Source: Aestuariibaculum sp. M13
GTDB taxonomy: Bacteria; Bacteroidota; Bacteroidia; Flavobacteriales; Flavobacteriaceae
Direction: 5' to 3'
Assembly: GCF_024723255.1 (NCBI RefSeq)
Contig: NZ_JANIAC010000002.1
Location: 868,001-932,000, forward strand
Length of the DNA: 64,000 nt
Part shown: in pieces, positions 16,234 to 26,555 of the stretch
How the letters are laid out: the number at the start of each line of letters is the position of its first letter
Numbering within the stretch: the first letter of the stretch is position 1
Made by a program: the position numbers and the translations under genes
Notes under the pieces: model-generated
What the model was told of the DNA's origin: nothing
Database searches by the model: none
Seen by the model: only the letters and a program-made list of their open reading frames with translations

Positions 16234-19008
16234 GCTTTTCAAAAACCGAGCCATACTTTTACAAAAATACATTTAAAAGCGTTGCATACAAACAACTTTA
16301 AAATACTTTTTGCATTAAGTTTTACAGTGTTTATAAACACGTTAAGCTTCGCACAAGACATCCCGAAAAAGGGCAAAACCATTGAACGAAGTGAGGAAAC
16401 ATTAACTATTAATGCAGATAGTATTATTGCCCCAGAACTATCAGAGAAATCACAAGATACCACTTTAACCGACTCTGTTAAACCTAAAAAAGAATTACTG
16501 GAACACACGGTAAAATACCATGCTACCGACTATACAAGATTCAACAAAACAGAGCATAGACTCTATTTACATAACGAAGCGAGTATTGATTATGGTGACA
16601 TGAACATTAAGGCGGGAACCATTATTATCGACTACACCAATAACACCGTTCATGCTAAAGGAATTACCGATACTATAAACGGCTACACCCAAAAACCTGT
16701 ATTCACACAAGGTAGCAATGTTGTAGAACCTGATTCTATTATTTTTAATACGAAATCTAAGAAAGCCTTAATTTATAACTCACAGACTGAACAAGGTGAA
16801 GGTACCGTTATTGCCAAAGTCACTAAAAAGCAAAACGACTCTGTTTACTTTTTAAAAGAGGCTAAGTATACCACTGCCGAAGACCTTGACGATCCTGAAT
16901 ATTACTTTAGACTTCGCAAGGCTAAAATTGTACCAGGCAAGAAAATTGTAACCGGATTTACTAACCTTTATATTTACGATGTGCCAACACCGGTGGCTTT
17001 ACCATTCGGATTCTTTCCGCAATCGGAAAAACAGACATCGGGAATTATTATACCAAGTTTTGGGGAGCAAAACAACCGCGGTTACTTTTTACAAAACGGA
17101 GGATATTATTTTGCTATTAGCGATTATGTAGACTTAGCCGTTTTAGGAGATTATTACACCAATGGTAGTTACGGTATGCGATTAGAAAGCACCTATGCCA
17201 AGCGTTATAAATTTAGAGGAAATGTTGGCTTTAGATATGAAAACCTAATTAACAGCGAACGCGGATTTCCAGATTATTCTAGAAACACCATATACAACCT
17301 TCGCTGGTCGCACAGTCAGGATTCTAAAGCAAGTCCGAATTCAAGATTCTCGGCATCGGTTAACCTAGGTAGTAGTAAATACTACAGAAACTCGATTAAC
17401 CAAATCAACTCCGGTTCGTTCTTAAACAACACCTTATCGTCATCGGTATCCTATTCTAAAACCTTTTTAGGAGAACCTTCTGTAAATTTTAGTTTAACGG
17501 CCACGCACTCACAAAACACAAATACAGAAACCATCAACATGACCTTACCTACCTTTCAGGGTAGTGTTGGTAGAATTTATCCTTTTATACCAAAAACCGG
17601 AACTAAAAAAGGATTGTTTCAGAACATTAACTTACAGTACAGTGTTCGTGGAGAAAACCGAATTACAACAACTGACGAGTTTTTCTTTAAAAGCGAAATG
17701 TTTGACGATGCGCGCGCCGGATTTCAGCACAGCATTCCTTTAAGCACCAACTTTAAATTATTTAAATACTTTAGTGTTAGTGCAAGTACAAACTATAACG
17801 AAGTTTGGACTTTTAAAACCGAAAAAGAAACGTATAATGCGGCTGAAGGAAAAGCAGAAACCGAAACATTAAATGGTTTCGATGCCTTTAGAACTTATAA
17901 TTTTAGCACCAGTTTAGGAACAACTGTATACGGTATGTTTAACTTTGAAAAAGAAGGGAAAGACCGAAAAATAAAAGCCATTCGTCACGTGATGCGTCCT
18001 TCTGTTAGTTATAATATCAATCCAGCTTTCGATAAATATTACGAATCTGCCGAAGTGGTTAATGCCGATGGTTTAACTCAAGGCGAACTTGATGCGATTT
18101 ATGAGGGCGTGGATTTAGAGTATACGCGTTTCCAAAATGGTATTTTCGGTTCACCCAATAAAACCTTTTCAAGCTCCATGGGTATTTCGGTATCGAATAA
18201 CTTAGAAGCTAAAGTTCGCGATAAAGACTCTACTGCAAAAGAAGCTAAGAAAATTGTACTTTTAAACAACTTAAACTTTTCAACATCTTACAACTTTGCT
18301 GGCGATTCATTACAATGGAGCCCGGTAAGAATGAGCGGTGGAACCCAGTTCTTTAATAACAAAATGAGTGTTAACTTTGGTGCCACTTTAGATCCTTACG
18401 CCTTAGATAACAACAATCAAAAAATTGATAAATTTAATATCGATAACGGCGGAAGTCTTTTCAGATTAACCAGTGCGAACCTGACAACCAGCTGGTCTAT
18501 TTCCAGTAAAAATGGAAAATCCAGAGACAAAAGTAACGACCGCGGTATCCAGGAAAACATTCGTAGTGGTGGTCGTGATGATGACATGTTTGGGGTTTCT
18601 GAAGATTTCGCTAACCAGCAATTCAGTGAAGAAGGCGAAGAAAGTGATGGCGCTGAAAACGGATTATACAGCTATAGTATTCCTTGGAGTTTACGTATTG
18701 CCTATGCTGTAAACTATTCGAATTCGCGTCGTGAAAACCAGATTTCGTCACACTCTTTAATGTTCTCTGGAGACGTTAAACTATCCGACAAATGGTCGAT
18801 TGGTTATTCTTCCGGTTACGATTTAAAAAATGCAGGATTCACTTATACGCAATTACGTTTTGAACGCGATTTAAAAAGTTGGCGCATGAACTTTAGCTGG
18901 ATTCCTTTTAGTGACAGAACTTCCTGGAATTTCTTTATCGGAATTAAATCAAGTATGCTAAAAGACTTAAAGTACGAGAAACGCAGACAACCGGATATTA
19001 CATTATAA
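16231..19008 (+). CDS. lptD: LPS-assembly protein LptD
   Basis: 925 residues if the TTG at 16231 is used. No ATG precedes the signal peptide; the alternative is the TTG at 16282, just before the signal segment NFKILFALSFTVFINTLSFA. Residues about 90-230 hold the OstA/LptA-like beta-jellyroll (RLYLHNEASIDYGDMNIKAG). From about 240 (VPTPVALPFGFFPQSEKQTS) to the end is the LptD outer-membrane barrel. It inserts lipopolysaccharide into the outer leaflet with LptE. A long acidic/basic loop near 770-805 may be an extracellular loop. It is followed by ridA after 29 bases. Confidence 0.92.
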   Translation: MAFQKPSHTFTKIHLKALHTNNFKILFALSFTVFINTLSFAQDIPKKGKTIERSEETLTINADSIIAPELSEKSQDTTLTDSVKPKKELLEHTVKYHATDYTRFNKTEHRLYLHNEASIDYGDMNIKAGTIIIDYTNNTVHAKGITDTINGYTQKPVFTQGSNVVEPDSIIFNTKSKKALIYNSQTEQGEGTVIAKVTKKQNDSVYFLKEAKYTTAEDLDDPEYYFRLRKAKIVPGKKIVTGFTNLYIYDVPTPVALPFGFFPQSEKQTSGIIIPSFGEQNNRGYFLQNGGYYFAISDYVDLAVLGDYYTNGSYGMRLESTYAKRYKFRGNVGFRYENLINSERGFPDYSRNTIYNLRWSHSQDSKASPNSRFSASVNLGSSKYYRNSINQINSGSFLNNTLSSSVSYSKTFLGEPSVNFSLTATHSQNTNTETINMTLPTFQGSVGRIYPFIPKTGTKKGLFQNINLQYSVRGENRITTTDEFFFKSEMFDDARAGFQHSIPLSTNFKLFKYFSVSASTNYNEVWTFKTEKETYNAAEGKAETETLNGFDAFRTYNFSTSLGTTVYGMFNFEKEGKDRKIKAIRHVMRPSVSYNINPAFDKYYESAEVVNADGLTQGELDAIYEGVDLEYTRFQNGIFGSPNKTFSSSMGISVSNNLEAKVRDKDSTAKEAKKIVLLNNLNFSTSYNFAGDSLQWSPVRMSGGTQFFNNKMSVNFGATLDPYALDNNNQKIDKFNIDNGGSLFRLTSANLTTSWSISSKNGKSRDKSNDRGIQENIRSGGRDDDMFGVSEDFANQQFSEEGEESDGAENGLYSYSIPWSLRIAYAVNYSNSRRENQISSHSLMFSGDVKLSDKWSIGYSSGYDLKNAGFTYTQLRFERDLKSWRMNFSWIPFSDRTSWNFFIGIKSSMLKDLKYEKRRQPDITL

Positions 19009-19037
19009 TAAGCACATAATTTCCTTATAAATTAGAA

Positions 19038-19418
19038 ATGAAACAAATAATTACAACTCCCAAAGCCCCTGCTCCTATTGGTCCTTACAACCAAGCTGTT
19101 TTAACCGGAAATACGCTTTACACCTCTGGACAAATAGCTTTTAATCCGGAAACCGGAGAATTGGTTCTTGACGATATTAAAACCGAGACTAAACAAGTTA
19201 TGGAAAACCTGAAAGCGGTTTTAGAGGCTGCCGGTATGACTTTTGAAAATGTGGTTAAAGCCTCGATTTTTATTAGCGATATGGGCGAGTTTGTAAACAT
19301 TAACGACGTTTACGGAAGCTACTTTAATGAAGAAACAGCACCTGCGCGTGAAACTGTTCAAGTGGCTTGTTTACCTAAAAATGTAAATGTAGAAATTAGT
19401 GTTATTGCAGTAAAATAG
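19038..19418 (+). CDS. ridA: RidA family enamine/imine deaminase
   Basis: 126 residues, the normal RidA size. Typical motifs: APAPIGPYNQAVLTGNTLYTSGQ at the N-terminus (active-site region), the central QVMENLKAVLEAAGMTFENV, and the C-terminal PARETVQVACLPKNVNVEI containing the conserved Arg that binds the carboxylate. RidA hydrolyses reactive 2-aminoacrylate-type enamines formed by PLP enzymes. It lies directly after lptD in the same direction and ends 7 bases from the convergent kinase gene. Confidence 0.93.
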   Translation: MKQIITTPKAPAPIGPYNQAVLTGNTLYTSGQIAFNPETGELVLDDIKTETKQVMENLKAVLEAAGMTFENVVKASIFISDMGEFVNINDVYGSYFNEETAPARETVQVACLPKNVNVEISVIAVK

Positions 19419-19425
19419 ACTGTAA

Positions 19426-20841
19426 TTAACTTACCTTTTTTTGAGCTAAAAGGTATTTTATCAAAATATCTTTTAGCTTATATATGTCAATTGGTTTAGA
19501 TAAGAAAGCATTCAAACCAAGCTCCTTCACTTTTAACTTATCTTCTTTAAAATCACTCGCAGAGACTGCTATTATTGGTGTTTTACTTATCCGATATTTA
19601 TCAGTCTGTTTAATGGCTTTTGCAGCTTCAAATCCATTCAAATCCGGCATATACAAATCCATAAAAACCAAATCGAAATCCAGTAACTTATACAATTCAA
19701 CAGCCTCTACCCCATTTTTTGCAAACGTACAATCAACACCTTGTTGCTCCAGCAAATACTTAAGTACACGACGATTCATTCTGCTATCTTCTGCCACTAA
19801 AACATTTCGCTTTTTAACCAATAATGGCTCAGACACTTTAGTTTCAACCTTCACATTTAAGGTCTTTTTCAATTGCAAACTAAAGTAAAATGTTGTTCCT
19901 TCATTTTCCTGGGTTTCTATTTTCAGTTCACCTCCCATCAACTTCACCAGTTTATGACAGGTAGACAAGCCTAAACCGCCGCCACGATATTCCTTGGTTA
20001 AAACGGTTGCTTCAGTCTTAGAACTATTAAAAATCTGTTTTACCATTTCAGTAGGCATCCCAACACCAGTATCCTTCACATAAAAGGTTACAATTTGTTC
20101 ATCATTTATGGCTATAGTTTGATCTACAATAATGGAAATTTTTCCTTTATTGGTGAATTTAATAGCATTATTTACCAAATTAATTAATACCTGCTGAATT
20201 CGTAATTCATCACCTATTAAGGAAAATTTTGGTTCATCAGATTTCAAAAATTTATAATCGAAAGTCAATCCTTTTTCCCATGCCTGATAGTCGAACACTT
20301 TGAACAGGTTTATTAATTCAGTATTTAAATCGAAAGGAACTTCATTTAAAACAATGTCGCCGTTATTAACTTCATAATTACTCGAAAACATATTTACCAA
20401 CTGATGCATATACTTCGATGAAATGTTAGCGATTTCCAGCTGCATATGTTGTGCTTCATCCAAATCGGTTTTCTTAAGCATTTCTATCATACCCAAAACC
20501 GTACTTAAAGACGTTCTAAACTCATAACTTATGTTCGCTAAATATTCAGCACTAAAGTCAGCTTCCTTATTAGCCTGAGCTAACTTCTGCTTTAAATCGT
20601 CTATTAATACTTTAGAATGCTTACGCTTCGTCCTGTTCTTTAATTCGTTTTTATAAAAATACTGAAGTAACAAAACCTGAATCACGACCATTCCGAATAG
20701 AATTATAGCAATGGTTTTTACAGGTAGTTTTTGTTCTACAAAACAATATCCCAAAAAAATGACACCAGCAACAAAGGCTAATAATATTGAAGAAATTGCG
20801 GTTTTTAATTTTACACGTTTTTTACCTGGGACAAATCGCAT
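19426..20841 (-). CDS. hybrid histidine kinase/response regulator with the H-box His replaced by Tyr
   Basis: 471 residues. Two membrane helices (about 14-35 and 41-62) with almost no periplasmic loop, then a short coiled coil. The HisKA H-box reads LANISYEFRTSLS: the expected His is Tyr106 (codon TAT at 20526-20524) and the usual Pro after RT is Ser. The HATPase domain is intact: N box NLVNNAIKFT near 227, DTGVGMP near 258, GGGLGLST near 287. The receiver domain (about 348-465) is intact too: VAEDSR, FMDLYMPDLNG with the phospho-acceptor Asp, and LSKPID. Without the His, autophosphorylation by the normal route should fail, so it may act as a phosphatase, a sensor by ATP binding, or a pseudokinase. 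It may instead be a recent loss, because one C-to-T change explains it. Confidence 0.88.
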   Translation of the reverse strand: MRFVPGKKRVKLKTAISSILLAFVAGVIFLGYCFVEQKLPVKTIAIILFGMVVIQVLLLQYFYKNELKNRTKRKHSKVLIDDLKQKLAQANKEADFSAEYLANISYEFRTSLSTVLGMIEMLKKTDLDEAQHMQLEIANISSKYMHQLVNMFSSNYEVNNGDIVLNEVPFDLNTELINLFKVFDYQAWEKGLTFDYKFLKSDEPKFSLIGDELRIQQVLINLVNNAIKFTNKGKISIIVDQTIAINDEQIVTFYVKDTGVGMPTEMVKQIFNSSKTEATVLTKEYRGGGLGLSTCHKLVKLMGGELKIETQENEGTTFYFSLQLKKTLNVKVETKVSEPLLVKKRNVLVAEDSRMNRRVLKYLLEQQGVDCTFAKNGVEAVELYKLLDFDLVFMDLYMPDLNGFEAAKAIKQTDKYRISKTPIIAVSASDFKEDKLKVKELGLNAFLSKPIDIYKLKDILIKYLLAQKKVS

Positions 20842-20976
20842 TTAAAAAGTCTTTTAACAAACATATCCATAATTATACGAATTAACAAGTGTATTACAGG
20901 CATTTAAACCTATATAATTATTTTGTTTTTTTTAAATTTATAACAAGATACATGTCACAACCCTAATCAATTATTT

Positions 20977-22017
20977 ATGCGCATAGAATATGATATAAAA
21001 CTTGGATTTAAAGATGTTATGATTCGTCCGAAACGATCTACTTTAAAAAGCCGTTCGGAAGTGAGCTTAGAACGCGAATTCAAATTTTTACACAGCCCAT
21101 TAGAATGGTCAGGCATTCCAATTATGGCTGCTAATATGGATACCGTTGGCACTTTTGAAATGGCTAAAGCCTTATCTGAAAAACAAATCTTTACCGCCAT
21201 ACACAAACATTATTCTATTACCGATTGGAATGTTTTTTCATCTAAGCTGCCTGAAAACATTGAAAAATATATTGCTGTTAGCACAGGAATAAGTGAGCAG
21301 GATTCCGAAAAACTAGCCTCTATTTTTAAATTCAACCCTTACTTAAAATTCATTTGTATTGATGTTGCTAATGGCTATTCTGAACACTTTGCTGAATTCG
21401 TAAAGAAAACTCGTGAACAATACCCTGATAAAGTTATAATTGCCGGAAATGTAGTTACCGGTGAAATGGTGGAAGAGCTATTACTTTCCGGAGCCGATAT
21501 CGTTAAAGTTGGTATAGGACCTGGATCGGTTTGTACAACCCGCGTTAAAACCGGAGTGGGATATCCGCAACTATCTGCTATAATAGAATGTGCCGATGCA
21601 GCGCACGGATTGGGCGGACAAATTATAAGTGATGGAGGTTGTACCATTCCCGGAGATATTGCCAAAGCCTTTGGTGCCGGTGCCGATTTTGTAATGCTTG
21701 GCGGTATGCTGGCAGGACATACTGAAAGTGGCGGAGAAATCATCGAAAAGAATGGCAAACCGTTTAGAAAATTCTATGGTATGAGTTCGTCAACCGCTAT
21801 GGAAAAACATGTAGGTGGTGTTGCAGAATACCGTGCCAGTGAAGGTAAAACAGTAGAAGTTCCATATCGTGGTGATGTTGAAAATACGGTTCAGGATATT
21901 TTAGGCGGATTGCGTAGCACCTGTACTTATGTGGGAGCTCAACGCTTAAAAGAATTAACGAAACGTACCACATTTATTCGCGTAAACGAGCAGGAAAACA
22001 GAGTTTACACCGAATAA
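20977..22017 (+). CDS. guaC: GMP reductase
   Basis: 346 residues, the GuaC size (IMPDH is longer and has CBS domains). Motifs: [20 protein letters not shown] at the N-terminus, [14 protein letters not shown] near 46, [14 protein letters not shown] near 175 with the catalytic cysteine, [20 protein letters not shown] near 207, and the [14 protein letters not shown] flap near 268. It reduces GMP to IMP and ammonia with NADPH in the cytoplasm. A 135-bp divergent region separates it from the kinase gene; the sugar kinase follows after 24 bases. Confidence 0.93.
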   Translation: MRIEYDIKLGFKDVMIRPKRSTLKSRSEVSLEREFKFLHSPLEWSGIPIMAANMDTVGTFEMAKALSEKQIFTAIHKHYSITDWNVFSSKLPENIEKYIAVSTGISEQDSEKLASIFKFNPYLKFICIDVANGYSEHFAEFVKKTREQYPDKVIIAGNVVTGEMVEELLLSGADIVKVGIGPGSVCTTRVKTGVGYPQLSAIIECADAAHGLGGQIISDGGCTIPGDIAKAFGAGADFVMLGGMLAGHTESGGEIIEKNGKPFRKFYGMSSSTAMEKHVGGVAEYRASEGKTVEVPYRGDVENTVQDILGGLRSTCTYVGAQRLKELTKRTTFIRVNEQENRVYTE

Positions 22018-22041
22018 ACCAAATAACAAACCACTAAACTA

Positions 22042-23046
22042 ATGAAACAAATCATCACATTTGGAGAAGTATTAATGCGCTTATCTCCAGAAGGCAACAA
22101 GAAATTCATGCAGGCTAACTTATTGGAATTCTACTTTGGAGGCACAGAAATTAACGTAGGGATTTCAATAGCCAATTTTGGAGAAAAGGTAAAACATATC
22201 AGCTGTGTTTCTAACGATTTTGTTGGAGACACAGCCATTTCATACATTCAGAAGTTTGGGGTTAGCACTTCAGCTATTGTAAGATCCGATCGGCCTCTTG
22301 GCGTTTATTTTCTTGAGGTTGGTGCCGTAATGCGTCCAAGTTCCATTTCCTATAATCGTGCACATTCTTCCTTTGCCGATATTCGCCCTGAAATGGTAGA
22401 CTGGGAAACGATTTTAAGAAAAGCCAAATGGATTCACTGGACCGGGATTACACCTGCGCTTGGGAAAGGAGGCTACGACACCTTAAAAGCCGGATTACTT
22501 TTGGCAAAAGAAAAAGGCATTCAGGTTTCAACCGATCCTACCTATAGAAAAGGCTTATGGAAATACGGTGAAAATGCAAAAGATGTACTTACCGACCTAA
22601 TTTCGCTATCAACCATTTTTATAGGCGGCGTTAATGAAATTAATGAAGTTTTGGGCACGAATTACTCCTACTCTAACGACGATTTCATAGAAGCCTCAAA
22701 ACAACTTATGAAACGTTTTCCCAATATTGAAAAAGTATTCGATAAAATAAGAACATCTATAAATGCATCATGGCATAAAATAAGAGCCCGCATGTGGAAT
22801 GGTAAAGAATTTCGAGAAACTACCGATTTTGATATCACCCATATTATTGACCGTATAGGTACAGGTGACGCCTTTGCTGCCGGGCTTATTTATGGATTAC
22901 AGTCTTTCGACGATTGTAAAGCCATGGAATTTGCCAGTGCCGCCTGTGCTTTAAAACATACTTACGAAGGCGATGTAAATTACGCCACAGTCGATGAAGT
23001 TATGGCAATATTAAATGGTGATGTTTCCGGACGTGTAAACCGATAA
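22042..23046 (+). CDS. kdgK: PfkB family sugar kinase, probably 2-keto-3-deoxygluconate kinase
   Basis: 334 residues. The ribokinase fold is clear: ITFGEVLMRLSPEGN at the start, FYFGGTEINVGISIANFGEK near 32-51 (substrate site), and DRIGTGDAFAAGLIYG near 270 with the catalytic Asp and anion hole. This pattern fits KdgK, which phosphorylates 2-keto-3-deoxy-D-gluconate for the Entner-Doudoroff or uronate pathway. KdgA (aldolase) is not adjacent, so the exact sugar is uncertain. It probably shares a transcript with guaC. Confidence 0.8.
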   Translation: MKQIITFGEVLMRLSPEGNKKFMQANLLEFYFGGTEINVGISIANFGEKVKHISCVSNDFVGDTAISYIQKFGVSTSAIVRSDRPLGVYFLEVGAVMRPSSISYNRAHSSFADIRPEMVDWETILRKAKWIHWTGITPALGKGGYDTLKAGLLLAKEKGIQVSTDPTYRKGLWKYGENAKDVLTDLISLSTIFIGGVNEINEVLGTNYSYSNDDFIEASKQLMKRFPNIEKVFDKIRTSINASWHKIRARMWNGKEFRETTDFDITHIIDRIGTGDAFAAGLIYGLQSFDDCKAMEFASAACALKHTYEGDVNYATVDEVMAILNGDVSGRVNR

Positions 23047-23218
23047 CATCAGCCTATTTTATTTCCTTTAACCGCAAAAAATCAAGGTCTAAATTATTCA
23101 CATAATAAATTAAACAACAGAAATTTAAGCATTTTACATTCTTAATCGTTTTTTAACACTCACCTTCTCGTTTAGTCAAAAAAACACTTAAATTGTATTA
23201 CAATTTAATCGTAACTCT

Positions 23219-26200
23219 ATGGCTTTAAAGATTGTAATCTCTCATAAAACAAAATACAAATACGACCGTCCGGTTTCCCTTTCACCACATATTTTCAGAC
23301 TACGCCCTGCCCCACACAGCAGAACACCGATTGAATCTTACAGTATAAAAATTGAACCCAAAGAACAGTTTTTTAACTGGCAACAGGATCCGTTTGGAAA
23401 CTATGTGGCACGTTTGGTATTTCCTGAGAAAACCAAAGAACTTTCTGTAGACGTTGAGATTATAGCCGATTTACAAACCATCAATCCGTTTGACTTTTTT
23501 GTTGAAGAGTATGCTGAAGAATATCCGTTTAAATACGACAAAACAGTAAAAAAAGAACTGCTCCCCTATTTAGAAATCACCGACGACGGTCCGCTATTAA
23601 AGAAGTTTCTTAAAACTGTAGATTATACGCCTAGAAAAACCATTTTCTTTTTAATTGATATCAATCGAAAAATTTACGAGTACCTGAATTACAATATTCG
23701 CATGGAACCGGGAGTTCAATCCTGTGAAGAAACCCTTAAACTTAAAAACGGATCTTGCCGGGATTATGCCTGGTTACTGGTACAGGCTCTGCGCCATTTA
23801 GGTTTTGGTGCGCGCTTTGTTTCCGGATATATCGTTCAGCTTAAATCCGACGAAAAATCATTAGATGGTCCTTCAGGTCCTGAAGAAGATTTTACCGATT
23901 TACATGCCTGGGCTGAAGTGTACATTCCCGGAGCCGGCTGGATTGGTTTCGATGCCACTTCCGGATTGTTAGCGGGTGAAGGTCATATTCCTCTGGCCTG
24001 TACACCTTCATTTGAAAGCGCTGCCCCGGTAGTGGGTATGACCGATAAATGTGAAACTGAATTTGAATTCGAGAACACTGTAACCCGTATTTTCGAATCT
24101 CCTCGTGTTACAAAACCCTATACCGAAGAGCAATGGAATGCCATTTACAAACTGGGACACAAAGTTGAAAAACAGCTTCAAAAAGGCGATGTTCGATTGA
24201 CCATGGGTGGCGAGCCTACTTTCGTTTCTATTGACGACATGGAAGCTCCTGAATGGAATACCGAAGCCGACGGGCCTCATAAACGTGAACTGGCAAAAAA
24301 CCTTTCTGCAAGACTCTATGAATCTTTTGCGAAAGGGGCTATAATTCATCAGGCTCAGGGTAAATGGTATCCCGGAGAACCTTTACCGAGATGGCAAATT
24401 GAAATCTGCTGGCGAAAAGACGGCAAGAAAATATGGAACAATAAAAAGCTGTTTTCTATATTTTCAGAAAAAGCTAAAATCCCGAAGAATGCAGATAAAT
24501 TATTTTTACAAACCCTTACAAAACATCTGGGAGTAACCGATAAAACTATTATTCCAACTTACGAAGATGCTTTCTATTTTCTGTGGCAGGAAGGACAAAT
24601 GCCTATAGACATTGACCCGACCAAAGAAGATGGAAACATGCTGGTTAAAGAGAAACTTCAGCAAATATTAAAAGACGGAAAATCGAAACCTACCGGACAT
24701 GTCATTCCGCTCAACAATACCGGAGGCGAATGGTATACCTGCAACTGGGCATTTAGAAGGGAACATTTGTTTTTAATTCCTGGAAACTCGCCTATCGGAC
24801 TTCGGTTACCTTTAAATTCATTACTAATTAAATCAAATGATGAGGAATTTCCGGTGTACCAACCCGATAATTTCTCAAAAAAGAAAACATTACCAAGCTA
24901 TCAGCGTATTGTTTCAAAACGTATAAAGGACCTTGAAAAGCATGGCATACCAAAAAAGAAAACAAACTATTTTATAAGAACGGCTTTATGTGCCGAAATC
25001 AGGGACGAAAAACTGCATCTCTTTTTACCTCCTTTAGATAGCATTGAAATCTTTTTAGACTTAATGGCTTCCATCGAGGCCACAGCAAAAGCCTTATCTA
25101 TTCCTGTGGTTTTAGAAGGTTACGACGCCCCAAAAGACCACCGATTAGACTCCTTGAAGGTAACTCCAGATCCTGGAGTTATTGAAGTAAATGTGCAGCC
25201 AGCAAACAATTGGGAGGAATTGTGTCAAAATACTTTCACCTTATATAGTGAAGCTAAAAAATCAAGATTAGGAACCGAAAAATTCATGCTTGATGGTAAA
25301 CATACTGGCACAGGTGGTGGAAACCATGTTACTTTGGGAGGAACTTCTCCTGCCGATAGCCCGTTGCTAAGAAAACCGAGTTTATTACGAAGTCTATTGA
25401 CTTTCTGGCAACATCATCCGGGATTATCCTATTTATTCTCTGGTGCCTTTATTGGAGCCACAAGTCAGGCGCCTCGTATTGATGAAGCCCGAATGGAAAA
25501 CCTCTATGAACTGGAAATTGCATTTAGTCAAATTCCTAAAGGAGGTGATGTTCCGTTTTGGTTAACCGACAGATTATTTCGCCATCTGTTAACCGATTTA
25601 ACGGGCAATACACACCGTGCCGAATTTTGCATTGATAAATTATACTCCCCGGATTCATCTTCGGGTCGTTTAGGTATTTTGGAGCTCCGTGCTTTCGATA
25701 TGCCGCCGCACCCTCAAATGAGTTTAATGCAAAATTTACTGGTTAGAACCTTAGTTGCCTGGTTTTGGAAAAAACCTTACGAACACAATTTAGTGCGTTG
25801 GGGCACCGAATTACACGATAAATTTTTAATCGAACATTTTGTTCGTGAAGACATTAAAGACATCGTTAATCAGTTAAACAGAGCAGGATACGCCTTTAAA
25901 GAAGATTGGTTTAATCCGTTTTTCGAATTCCGTTTCCCGCTTCATGGTATGGTTGAAATCAATAATATGCATCTGGAATTACGCGCCGGAATAGAACCCT
26001 GGAATGTTTTAGGTGAAGAAGCTACCGGACAAGGTACAGCTCGTTATGTGGATTCTTCAGTTGAACGCCTTCAGGTTAAGGTTAATAATTTTAACAACGA
26101 CCGTTATGTATTAACTTGTAACGGCATAAAAGTCGATTTAAAAAGCACCTCTAAAAAAGAAGAATATGTTGCTGGTGTAAGATATAAAGCATGGAATCCG

Positions 26201-26542
26201 TATTCAGCATTGCACCCAACCATTGGAGTTGATACGCCTTTAGTCTTCGATATAGTAGACACCTGGAACCGACGGTCTATAGGTGGTTGCACCTATTTTG
26301 TTTCGCATCCTGGTGGTCGTTCGTACGACGCTTACCCTGTAAATAGTTTTGAAGCAGAATCGCGACGCATCAGTCGTTTTTGGGAATTTGGACACACTCA
26401 GGGGGGTGTTGAAAATATATCTCAGGAAATCGAACCTTCAACAAAACGTGTTCAGGAAAAAGAAAGTGCGAAAAAATTCAGTTTTAAGGTGTTACCTGCT
26501 AATTTAGAATTTCCAAATACCTTAGATTTGCGAAAGAAATAA
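23219..26542 (+). CDS. transglutaminase-like protein fused to DUF2126 domain
   Basis: 1107 residues, cytoplasmic. The N-terminal beta domain (VISHKTKYKYDRPVSLSPH) leads into a transglutaminase core with all three active residues visible: Cys in NGSCRDYAWLLVQALRHLG near 175, His in DLHAWAEVYIPGAGW near 228, Asp in GFDATSG near 245. The rest (about 310-1090) is DUF2126: RLTMGGEPTFVSIDD near 325, VIEVNVQPANNWEE near 655, and GGGNHVTLGG near 700. It starts a three-gene run with an ATP-grasp/alpha-E protein and a second transglutaminase, a context described for predicted amidoligase/peptide-modification systems. Substrate unknown. A role in making or trimming a peptide tag is inference. Confidence 0.88.
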   Translation: MALKIVISHKTKYKYDRPVSLSPHIFRLRPAPHSRTPIESYSIKIEPKEQFFNWQQDPFGNYVARLVFPEKTKELSVDVEIIADLQTINPFDFFVEEYAEEYPFKYDKTVKKELLPYLEITDDGPLLKKFLKTVDYTPRKTIFFLIDINRKIYEYLNYNIRMEPGVQSCEETLKLKNGSCRDYAWLLVQALRHLGFGARFVSGYIVQLKSDEKSLDGPSGPEEDFTDLHAWAEVYIPGAGWIGFDATSGLLAGEGHIPLACTPSFESAAPVVGMTDKCETEFEFENTVTRIFESPRVTKPYTEEQWNAIYKLGHKVEKQLQKGDVRLTMGGEPTFVSIDDMEAPEWNTEADGPHKRELAKNLSARLYESFAKGAIIHQAQGKWYPGEPLPRWQIEICWRKDGKKIWNNKKLFSIFSEKAKIPKNADKLFLQTLTKHLGVTDKTIIPTYEDAFYFLWQEGQMPIDIDPTKEDGNMLVKEKLQQILKDGKSKPTGHVIPLNNTGGEWYTCNWAFRREHLFLIPGNSPIGLRLPLNSLLIKSNDEEFPVYQPDNFSKKKTLPSYQRIVSKRIKDLEKHGIPKKKTNYFIRTALCAEIRDEKLHLFLPPLDSIEIFLDLMASIEATAKALSIPVVLEGYDAPKDHRLDSLKVTPDPGVIEVNVQPANNWEELCQNTFTLYSEAKKSRLGTEKFMLDGKHTGTGGGNHVTLGGTSPADSPLLRKPSLLRSLLTFWQHHPGLSYLFSGAFIGATSQAPRIDEARMENLYELEIAFSQIPKGGDVPFWLTDRLFRHLLTDLTGNTHRAEFCIDKLYSPDSSSGRLGILELRAFDMPPHPQMSLMQNLLVRTLVAWFWKKPYEHNLVRWGTELHDKFLIEHFVREDIKDIVNQLNRAGYAFKEDWFNPFFEFRFPLHGMVEINNMHLELRAGIEPWNVLGEEATGQGTARYVDSSVERLQVKVNNFNNDRYVLTCNGIKVDLKSTSKKEEYVAGVRYKAWNPYSALHPTIGVDTPLVFDIVDTWNRRSIGGCTYFVSHPGGRSYDAYPVNSFEAESRRISRFWEFGHTQGGVENISQEIEPSTKRVQEKESAKKFSFKVLPANLEFPNTLDLRKK

Positions 26543-26555
26543 ACTAAACTAATAC

